Below are positions 1 through 4,569 of a stretch of 6,050 nt of DNA, in pieces. Under the pieces are notes generated by a model that saw only the letters and a list, made by a program, of their open reading frames with translations, made no database searches and was not told the origin of the DNA. Every line of letters starts with the position of its first letter. Position 1 is the first letter of the stretch. Source of the stretch: Desulfuromonadaceae bacterium (GTDB lineage Bacteria; Desulfobacterota; Desulfuromonadia; Desulfuromonadales; Geopsychrobacteraceae); NCBI GenBank assembly GCA_013138655.1, contig WTCI01000098.1, forward strand, positions 1 to 6,050. Reading direction: 5' to 3'. A program made the translations under genes and the position numbers.

Positions 1-243
1 GGTGAGATCATCAGCTGTGATGACCTGCCTCCCGACATCGCCAAGGTGCAAAATGCCGCACCGCTGAACGACTCGCAAGTCACGAATGAGGGCATCGACA
101 TGGGACAAGTGATTGCGGACATCGAACGCCAGATGATCCAGCAGGCCATGGATCTGGGGCAAGGAGTCAAAGCCAGGGCGGCTGAATTACTGGCGATCAA
201 CCGCACCACCCTGGTGGAAAAAATCAAACGGCTGGGGCTGTAA
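1..243 (+). CDS. Sigma-54-dependent Fis-family transcriptional regulator, C-terminal part (5' partial)
   Basis: The frame is open from the first base to the TAA at 241-243 and gives 80 residues; the start lies outside the window. The first residues, GEIISCDDLPPDI, match the stretch that follows the AAA+ sigma-54 interaction domain in NtrC-type activators. A linker of about 25 residues follows, then a Fis-type helix-turn-helix (HTH_8) from about residue 37: IERQMIQQAMDLGQG, KARAAELLAI and finally NRTTLVEKIKRLGL at the C-terminus. The RTTLVEK recognition helix resembles that of FleQ/FlrA flagellar regulators, but that motif is shared widely among deltaproteobacterial activators, so no specific regulon can be named. 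By family knowledge the protein would bind an upstream enhancer and remodel sigma-54 RNA polymerase using ATP. An internal GTG at 46 is not a plausible start because it lies inside conserved sequence. The gene converges on typA, and the terminator at 249-277 lies between them. Confidence 0.9.
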   Translation, partial: GEIISCDDLPPDIAKVQNAAPLNDSQVTNEGIDMGQVIADIERQMIQQAMDLGQGVKARAAELLAINRTTLVEKIKRLGL

Positions 244-248
244 AAAAG

Positions 249-277
249 GCGGGGACAGAATTAAATTCTGCCCCCGC
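249..277. terminator. Bidirectional rho-independent terminator between the sigma-54 regulator and typA
   Basis: The arms 249-261 and 265-277 pair over 13 positions around a 3-nt loop, with one A-C mismatch (255/271) when read on the plus strand. On the minus strand the same position becomes a U-G wobble, so the stem is unbroken. The minus strand then runs into six T's (complement of the A's at 242-247), which is a textbook intrinsic terminator for typA, whose stop is only 4 nt before it. On the plus strand the hairpin starts 6 nt after the regulator stop and is followed by the weaker U-rich stretch TTATTATT. It therefore probably ends both convergent transcripts, with the typA direction stronger. 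Confidence 0.85.
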
Positions 278-280
278 TTA

Positions 281-2092
281 TTATTGCAGTTTCTTCTCCC
301 TCTTTTTCCGCTCATTCGCATCAAGATACTTTTTACGCAAACGAATCGATTTTGGCGTCACTTCAACCAGCTCATCATCAGCGATATATTCCAGGGCCTG
401 CTCCAATGACAAGATCGTCGCCGGGGTCAAGCGGAGGGCTTCATCCGTGCCGGAGGCCCGTACATTGGTCAGTTTCTTCCCTCTGCAAGCGTTGACAACC
501 AGGTCGTTCTCCTTGGCATGCTGCCCGATGATCATCCCCTCATAGACCGCAACCCCGGGACCGATAAAGAGGGTACCACGGTCCTGCAGATTGAACAGCG
601 AATAGGCGATCGACTCGCCGGCGTCCATGGAGATCAGCACCCCGTTTTTGCGCCCGGCAATCGGCCCCTTGTAGGGTGCATACTCATGGAAAGAGTGGTT
701 CATCACCCCGGTCCCGCGGGTCTCCGTCATGAACTCGGTCCGAAAGCCAATCAGGCCCCGCGCCGGAATGATGAATTCAATCCGGTTGGTCCCTTCCATC
801 GGCTGCAACGACACCATCACTGCCTTGCGGGCGCCAAGCTTTTCGATCACTGTCCCCTGATACTCTTCCGGCACATCGATTGTCAGGTATTCCAGCGGCT
901 CACAGCGTTGGCCATCGATCTCGCGAAAGATAACCTCCGGCTTGGAGACCGACATCTCGAAGCCTTCGCGGCGCATATTTTCGATCAGGATCGACAGGTG
1001 CAACTCACCACGCCCTGAAACCTTGAAGGTATCGGTATTATCGGTATCCTCGACCCGTAGCGAAACATTGGTACGCAGCTCTTTCATCAGCCGCTCACGG
1101 ATATTTCGTGAAGTGACATACTTCCCCTCACGCCCGGCAAAGGGAGAGTTGCTGACCATGAAATTCATCGACAGGGTGGGTTCATCGATCGCCATATAAG
1201 GGAGAGCCTGTGGATTCTCTGCACTGGCCAGGGTTTCACCGATCCCCAGTTCATCAAACCCGGCAATAGTGACGATATCTCCGGCGATCGCATCCTCGAG
1301 CTCGACCTGCTGCAGCCCCTGGTAGCCGAGTAGCTTGGTAACCCGACCGTTTTTGATATGGCCATCCTTATCGATCCAGGCAACAGTTTCCCCCGACTTA
1401 ACCCGGCCGTTGGAAATCTTGCCGGTGGCAATCCGGCCAATAAACTTGTTGTAGGTGATATTGGTCACCAGCATCTGGAATGGCGCGTCAAGATCGACCT
1501 GCGGCGGATCGACCCGGTCGCGGATCATCTGGAACAACGGCTCCAGATTATCCGAATCATCCTCCAGCTCTTTTTTGGCAATGCCGTTTTTGGCGCTGGT
1601 GTAGACGATGGGAAAATCGAGCTGTTCTTCGTTGGCATTCAGCTCGCAGAACAGGTCGAAAACCATGTCGACCACCTCTTCCGGGCGAGAGCCGGGACGG
1701 TCGATCTTGTTAATCACAACGAGCGGTTTCAGACCCAGGTCGAGAGATTTCTTCAACACGAAGCGGGTCTGCGGCATCGGCCCGTCAAAAGCATCGACCA
1801 GCAGCAACACCGAATCGACCATCTTCAGAATCCGCTCAACCTCGCCGCCGAAATCGGCGTGCCCCGGAGTATCGACGATATTGATTTTCAGATCACCATG
1901 GTGAACCGAGAGGTTTTTCGAGAGGATCGTGATCCCCCGCTCCTTCTCCAGGTCGTTGCTGTCCATCACCCGCTCGGTAATGGCCTGATTTTCACGAAAC
2001 ACCCCGGACTGAATCAACATGGCATCGACCAGCGTGGTCTTGCCGTGATCAACGTGGGCAATAATGGCTATGTTGCGAATCTTTTCTGACAT
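281..2092 (-). CDS. typA: Translational GTPase TypA/BipA
   Basis: This is a 603-residue GTPase of the EF-G/LepA superfamily that binds the 70S ribosome. It is known for roles in 50S subunit assembly at low temperature, stress adaptation and virulence. The five G motifs are intact: G1 AHVDHGKTT (residues 12-20), G2 RGITI (52-56), G3 DTPGH (74-78), G4 NKID (128-131) and G5 SAK (166-168). Beta-barrel domain II, the EF-G III/V-like domains and the BipA-specific C-terminal domain (with [13 protein letters not shown] and [12 protein letters not shown]) follow, ending in a lysine/arginine-rich tail. The length fits the family (E. coli BipA is about 607). The ATG at 2090-2092 is supported by an AAAGGG ribosome-binding site 8 nt upstream (2101-2106) and by the conserved N-terminus. 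It lies 86 nt downstream of dinB in the same direction, but a promoter candidate in that gap suggests independent transcription. Nothing is broken or unusual. Confidence 0.98.
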   Translation of the reverse strand: MSEKIRNIAIIAHVDHGKTTLVDAMLIQSGVFRENQAITERVMDSNDLEKERGITILSKNLSVHHGDLKINIVDTPGHADFGGEVERILKMVDSVLLLVDAFDGPMPQTRFVLKKSLDLGLKPLVVINKIDRPGSRPEEVVDMVFDLFCELNANEEQLDFPIVYTSAKNGIAKKELEDDSDNLEPLFQMIRDRVDPPQVDLDAPFQMLVTNITYNKFIGRIATGKISNGRVKSGETVAWIDKDGHIKNGRVTKLLGYQGLQQVELEDAIAGDIVTIAGFDELGIGETLASAENPQALPYMAIDEPTLSMNFMVSNSPFAGREGKYVTSRNIRERLMKELRTNVSLRVEDTDNTDTFKVSGRGELHLSILIENMRREGFEMSVSKPEVIFREIDGQRCEPLEYLTIDVPEEYQGTVIEKLGARKAVMVSLQPMEGTNRIEFIIPARGLIGFRTEFMTETRGTGVMNHSFHEYAPYKGPIAGRKNGVLISMDAGESIAYSLFNLQDRGTLFIGPGVAVYEGMIIGQHAKENDLVVNACRGKKLTNVRASGTDEALRLTPATILSLEQALEYIADDELVEVTPKSIRLRKKYLDANERKKREKKLQ

Positions 2093-2100
2093 CAGCTAAA

Positions 2101-2106
2101 CCCTTT
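2101..2106 (-). promoter_or_regulatory. typA ribosome-binding site
   Basis: On the minus strand AAAGGG sits 8 nt before the typA ATG. This supports the start at 2092 over any alternative. Confidence 0.7.
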
Positions 2107-2135
2107 ATAAATCGTATTTTTTTAAAAGACGGACG

Positions 2136-2164
2136 ATTATGCCAGAAAGCAACTTTTCAGCCAA
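2136..2164 (-). promoter_or_regulatory. Likely sigma-70 promoter for typA
   Basis: Read on the minus strand, TTGGCT (2159-2164, 4 of 6 to the -35 consensus) is followed by exactly 17 nt and then CATAAT (2136-2141, 5 of 6 to the -10 consensus). The start site would fall near 2129, giving a leader of about 36 nt with the AAAGGG ribosome-binding site inside it. It lies wholly in the 86-nt gap between dinB and typA. This is a match to consensus, not a demonstrated promoter. Confidence 0.6.
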
Positions 2165-2178
2165 GGAAAAAGGATAAC

Positions 2179-3405
2179 TCACGAAAAAGAAACGTTGCGG
2201 ATCCCTGCTGGACGCCACGCCGGTGAAATCACATGACTCCCCTTCCCTTTCACCTCAAGCAGGCTACCCGACATGACACTGAACTCACCGTGGCGATCGT
2301 TGACCTGGTCGAGGGCCTCGGTCAACTGCCGGCGGCGACGCTCTTCCGGCAGCAACAGCAATTGTTGATCTCGGTCCTGCAAGTTCGACAAGCGCACTCC
2401 AAGCAGGCGGACCGGTTGGGTCAACAACAGACGATCGAGAATCCGCAACGCCGCCTGGTAGAGCTCTTCACTGCGACAGATCGGCTCGGCCTGGATCTGT
2501 TGTCGGCTGAAAGTAGAAAAATCGGCGTAACGCACCGTCAGGGTCACCGTCCGCCCGCTCACCCCGTAACGACGCGCGCGGCGGCAGACCATCTCGGACA
2601 ATTGCAGTAGAAAGCGAGCGATCTCATCCCGTTCGGAAATATCCCGTTTCAGGGTCATGCTGTGACCGACCGTCTTCACCTCGGCCTCCTGTTCCGGAGA
2701 CAGCACCGGTGAGTGATCGATTCCCCGTCCCATCAGTGCCAGCCGCTCACCGACAATGCCGAACTGCGCTTTCAGCTTTGGCACCGGATAACGCCCCAGC
2801 TGACCACAGGTAAAGATCCCCAGGCGGTTCAATTTGCACGCGGTTTTGCACCCGATGCCGCAAATTTCGCCGACCGGCAACCCTTCGAGCAGGTCGGCAA
2901 CAGATTCCGGCGGGATCAGGGTCAAGCCATCCGGCTTGTGCATCCCGGAGGCCAACTTGGCGAGCAGTTTATTGGCAGCGATACCGACGGAACAGGTCAG
3001 ACCGAGGTGGATTTTGATGCGTGATTTAATCAGATAAGCGATCCGTCGGACACTGCCGAAAAGCCCCAGGGAACCGGAGACATCGAGAAAGGCCTCGTCG
3101 ACGGAAAAAACCTCGACCAGCGGCGTGTAATCCTGAAAAATTTTGATAATCTGTGCGGAAACATGGGCGTAAAGCCGATTGTTCGCAGCGACCAGCTGCA
3201 ACTGCGGACACTTCCGGCGTGCCTCGTAGAGGGTCATCCCGGTCTTGACCCCGTAGGCACGTGCTTCATAGGAACAGGTCAGAATGATGGTCCGCTGCTG
3301 ACTGCCGACCACCGCCACCGGCACCCCACGCAACGCCGGATTCGACTGCTGCTCAACCGCAGCAAAAAAGGCGTTCATGTCGATATGCATGATGATTCTG
3401 GCCAT
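2179..3405 (-). CDS. dinB: DNA polymerase IV (Y-family, DinB)
   Basis: This is a Y-family, error-prone translesion DNA polymerase induced in the SOS response; the product is 408 residues from the ATG at 3403-3405. The catalytic acids are D9 (in HIDMNAFFAAVEQ), D103 and E104 (SVDEAFLDV). F14 aligns with the steric-gate phenylalanine of E. coli Pol IV. The palm/thumb motif CSVGIAANKLLAKLAS is at about 138-153, and a helix-hairpin-helix (EICGIGCKTACKLNRLGI) at 180-197. The little-finger domain spans about 245-345. QLLLLP (348-353) is the probable beta-clamp-binding motif; it is followed by a conserved-looking tail with VNDRHGEF and VISPAWRPAGIRNV. A GTG at 3435 would lengthen the protein by 10 residues, but it overlaps the upstream gene and lies before the conserved start. 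The ATG shares one base with the upstream stop (TGATG), pointing to translational coupling. No clear terminator follows the stop. Confidence 0.97.
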   Translation of the reverse strand: MARIIMHIDMNAFFAAVEQQSNPALRGVPVAVVGSQQRTIILTCSYEARAYGVKTGMTLYEARRKCPQLQLVAANNRLYAHVSAQIIKIFQDYTPLVEVFSVDEAFLDVSGSLGLFGSVRRIAYLIKSRIKIHLGLTCSVGIAANKLLAKLASGMHKPDGLTLIPPESVADLLEGLPVGEICGIGCKTACKLNRLGIFTCGQLGRYPVPKLKAQFGIVGERLALMGRGIDHSPVLSPEQEAEVKTVGHSMTLKRDISERDEIARFLLQLSEMVCRRARRYGVSGRTVTLTVRYADFSTFSRQQIQAEPICRSEELYQAALRILDRLLLTQPVRLLGVRLSNLQDRDQQLLLLPEERRRRQLTEALDQVNDRHGEFSVMSGSLLEVKGKGSHVISPAWRPAGIRNVSFS

Positions 3406-3650
3406 CAGAGCGCTTCGATCCGTTCCAGCTGCCACCCTCCTTCGGTCAGATTATAAACCAGCTCGTACAGCGCCCCTTCATCGGTGACATGAAAATGGAT
3501 CAGGATTGTCTCTCCGCATCGCTCCCGCCAGATGTTGGTCACCTGATGCACCCGGTGCTGTCGGCGATTCAGGTCGAACCAGACCGGTCGGATCTTTCCT
3601 CCCGGCCCGTGAATCACCCCGACCCTGATCCCCTCAACCTTCTCCTGCAT
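3405..3650 (-). CDS. Small conserved-looking protein of unknown function between lexA and dinB
   Basis: The product has 81 residues, and I cannot assign a function. It begins 2 nt after the lexA stop (TAG TT ATG) and its TGA overlaps the dinB ATG by one base, so it is almost certainly co-translated with both. There is no good ribosome-binding site of its own. The sequence has the look of a small beta-rich domain: PVWFDLNRRQHRV (22-34), NIWRER (39-44), ILIHFHVTD (49-57), YELVYN (62-67) and GGWQLERIE (71-79), with tryptophans at 24, 41 and 73. This pattern (P-x-x-F ... V ... W ... F-x-V ... Y-E-L ... W-x-L) reminds me of the DUF6504-type proteins found near Y-family polymerases in other bacteria, a weak resemblance from memory. 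There is no signal peptide, membrane segment, cysteine cluster or nuclease motif. An accessory role in SOS mutagenesis is inference from context only. Confidence 0.85.
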   Translation of the reverse strand: MQEKVEGIRVGVIHGPGGKIRPVWFDLNRRQHRVHQVTNIWRERCGETILIHFHVTDEGALYELVYNLTEGGWQLERIEAL

Positions 3651-3652
3651 AA

Positions 3653-4267
3653 CTAAACCAGCGACCGAACAATACCGGTCACCTTGCCGAGGATGACGAT
3701 CTCACCATCCTCGGGACGCAAGATGATCGGTTGCAAACGACTGTTTTCCGGCTGCAGTCGGATGGCATCCCGCTCGCGAAAAAAACGCTTGAGAGTCGCT
3801 TCTCCATCAAGCATCGCCACGACGATATCGCCATCATCCGCGGTATTCTGCGGGCGGACAATTGCCAGATCGCCGGGAGCGATCTGCGCCCCGATCATCG
3901 AATCCCCTCGGACCCGCAAAACAAAGGAGTCCTTCCCCCGGACCAGCGAGGGATCGACAGATAAATAGCCCTCAATATCCTCCAGCGCCTCGCTCAACGG
4001 TCCAGCCTGTACACTACCGATCAGCGGCAGGGTCAGGCTCCCGGCCGAACGGCCAAGCAGAACAATGCCCCGCGAACTGCCCGTGGCCCGCCGGAGAAAG
4101 CCTTTCTTCTCCAAGGCCCGCAGATGGCGGATCACCCCCAGGTTCCCGCGTACCTTCAGGTGGGCAGCGATTTCCTGCAGGGTTGGAGCATAGCCCTGCT
4201 GCTCCAGATACCGGACGATAAAATCGTAAACCTGCTGTTGTCGGGTGGTCGGTGCAGACACGGTCAT
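3653..4267 (-). CDS. lexA: SOS-response repressor LexA (autoproteolytic serine peptidase)
   Basis: LexA represses DNA-damage genes until RecA filaments stimulate its self-cleavage. From the ATG at 4265-4267 it has 204 residues (E. coli has 202). The N-terminal winged helix-turn-helix covers about 8-68 (TTRQQQVYDFI, GYAPTLQEIAAHL, GVIRHLRALEKKGFLRR). The cleavage site is A88-G89 (SVQAGPL), the nucleophile is S123 (RGDSM) and the general base is K160 (EATLKRF). All are shifted by four from the E. coli positions, so the peptidase is complete. A second ATG at 4289-4291 would add eight residues, but it lies in a stable hairpin. Longer readings run through a palindromic repeat and are not credible. 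Neither ATG has a well-spaced Shine-Dalgarno; GGAG directly abuts the 4267 start. The stretch around the recognition helix (RGNLGVIRHL) differs from the usual S-P-x-x-V/A-x-x-H-L form, so a non-standard operator is expected. It heads an operon with the 81-residue gene and dinB. Confidence 0.95.
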   Translation of the reverse strand: MTVSAPTTRQQQVYDFIVRYLEQQGYAPTLQEIAAHLKVRGNLGVIRHLRALEKKGFLRRATGSSRGIVLLGRSAGSLTLPLIGSVQAGPLSEALEDIEGYLSVDPSLVRGKDSFVLRVRGDSMIGAQIAPGDLAIVRPQNTADDGDIVVAMLDGEATLKRFFRERDAIRLQPENSRLQPIILRPEDGEIVILGKVTGIVRSLV

Positions 4268-4283
4268 CTCCGCAAAGTCGTTG

Positions 4284-4311
4284 GTGTCCATCCGGAAACC
4301 CGGATGGACAC
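4284..4311. repeat. Perfect 12-bp inverted repeat just upstream of lexA
   Basis: The arms 4284-4295 (GTGTCCATCCGG) and 4300-4311 (CCGGATGGACAC) are exact reverse complements around a 4-nt loop. It ends 16 nt before the preferred lexA start (4267), and the alternative ATG at 4289-4291 lies inside one arm. Neither strand has a T-run after it, so it is not a normal terminator. In lexA mRNA it would form a very stable hairpin close to the start codon. It could be part of the neighbouring repeat element or a separate REP-like unit. Confidence 0.8.
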
Positions 4312-4313
4312 AA

Positions 4314-4458
4314 CGTCGTTTCTGATTTGGAAACGAGCAATTTTTTGCAAGGTCAAGGAAATCAAGGGATTGCGAGGAGACGTACATCAGTACGTCGCAC
4401 AAGCAAGCCTGTAGATTGACGCAGAGATTGCGAAAAAGGGCCGTTTTCAGGCAGAAAC
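4314..4458. repeat. Nested palindromic repeat element, REP/MITE-like, in the lexA leader
   Basis: About 145 bp fold back on themselves at several levels. The outermost pair is GTTTCTG (4318-4324) with CAGAAAC (4452-4458). Inside it, TTTTTTGCAA (4341-4350) faces TTGCGAAAAA (4429-4438), and TTGC (4370-4373) faces GCAA (4403-4406). At the centre GACGTAC (4379-4385) and GTACGTC (4390-4396) form a perfect 7-bp stem with the loop ATCA. Each end also has its own small hairpin; the left one is TCGTTTC (4316-4322) with GAAACGA (4330-4336). No transposase is present, and I see no clear target-site duplication. The minus-strand reading through it is open and in frame with lexA, but encodes a cysteine- and leucine-rich peptide unlike any LexA N-terminus, so I treat it as non-coding. 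I associate repeats of this form with Desulfuromonadales genomes, from memory; copy number cannot be judged from one window. Confidence 0.65.
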
Positions 4459-4478
4459 TAGTTACTATAAAGTAACTA
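4459..4478. promoter_or_regulatory. Candidate LexA operator (8+8 bp dyad)
   Basis: TAGTTACTATAAAGTAACTA is a perfect dyad: two 8-bp arms with an ATAA spacer. It lies upstream of lexA and overlaps the region where the lexA -10 box should be, as expected for autoregulation. It is not the gammaproteobacterial CTGT-N8-ACAG box. Its GTT...AAC half-sites and 18-bp core span resemble the GGTT-N2-C-N4-G-N3-ACC motif reported for Geobacter LexA, which fits the unusual recognition helix of the LexA here. Assignment to LexA is inference; another repressor could bind it. Confidence 0.55.
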
Positions 4479-4501
4479 TCACGGCTCAACACGAGGGTCA
4501 A
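4464..4501 (-). promoter_or_regulatory. Probable lexA operon promoter region
   Basis: On the minus strand TTGACC (4496-4501) is a 4-of-6 to 5-of-6-quality -35 box. Two -10 candidates exist. GATAGT (4475-4480) has a short 15-nt spacer from TTGACC. TATAGT (4464-4469) is 5 of 6 to consensus but has only TTGAGC (4484-4489), 14 nt away, as a -35. Both -10 choices overlap the dyad at 4459-4478. Transcription would then cross the palindromic repeat, giving a lexA leader of about 190 nt. The exact boxes are uncertain. Confidence 0.4.
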
Positions 4502-4527
4502 GGAAAAGCGGATGGGTCCAGAACGGG

Positions 4528-4557
4528 AAAAAAGTTACTCAAATACCGCGACGGCAT
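4528..4557 (-). terminator. Weak candidate terminator downstream of tamB
   Basis: Read on the minus strand, 4557-4543 can form a 6-bp stem (one G-U pair) with a 3-nt loop TCG. A run of six T's (4533-4528) comes after a 9-nt gap. The gap is longer than in a good intrinsic terminator, so this may only slow or partly stop transcription. It lies 12 nt past the tamB stop and before the lexA promoter region. Confidence 0.3.
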
Positions 4558-4569
4558 GGGGAGTTCTGA

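Noticed and set aside
518..1018. 166-residue plus-strand open frame inside typA
   Set aside because: Shadow of typA. No ribosome-binding site or conserved motif, and low-complexity composition typical of an antisense frame.
1358..2089. 243-residue open frame on the plus strand, antisense to typA
   Set aside because: It lies wholly inside typA, which has complete GTPase motifs. The translation has no recognisable domain, and long antisense frames are common opposite GC-rich, highly conserved genes.
3406..3435. Longer DinB starting at the GTG at 3435
   Set aside because: It would add ten non-conserved residues and overlap the upstream gene by 31 nt. The ATG at 3405 directly precedes the conserved ARIIMHIDMNAFF and forms the TGATG coupling junction.
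4014..4340. 108-residue minus-strand frame overlapping lexA
   Set aside because: Out-of-frame shadow of lexA. Proline- and glycine-rich with no domain, while the lexA frame has an intact helix-turn-helix and peptidase.
4314..4458. CRISPR repeat or structured riboswitch
   Set aside because: There is no repeat-spacer periodicity, and I recognise no known riboswitch core. The nested self-complementarity fits a REP/MITE-like palindrome better.
4268..4501. N-terminal extension of LexA by up to 78 residues
   Set aside because: The extra sequence is encoded by the hairpin and palindromic repeat, would start at a TTG, contains no LexA-like sequence, and would make LexA far longer than the family norm. 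It would also leave no room for a promoter downstream of the dyad.
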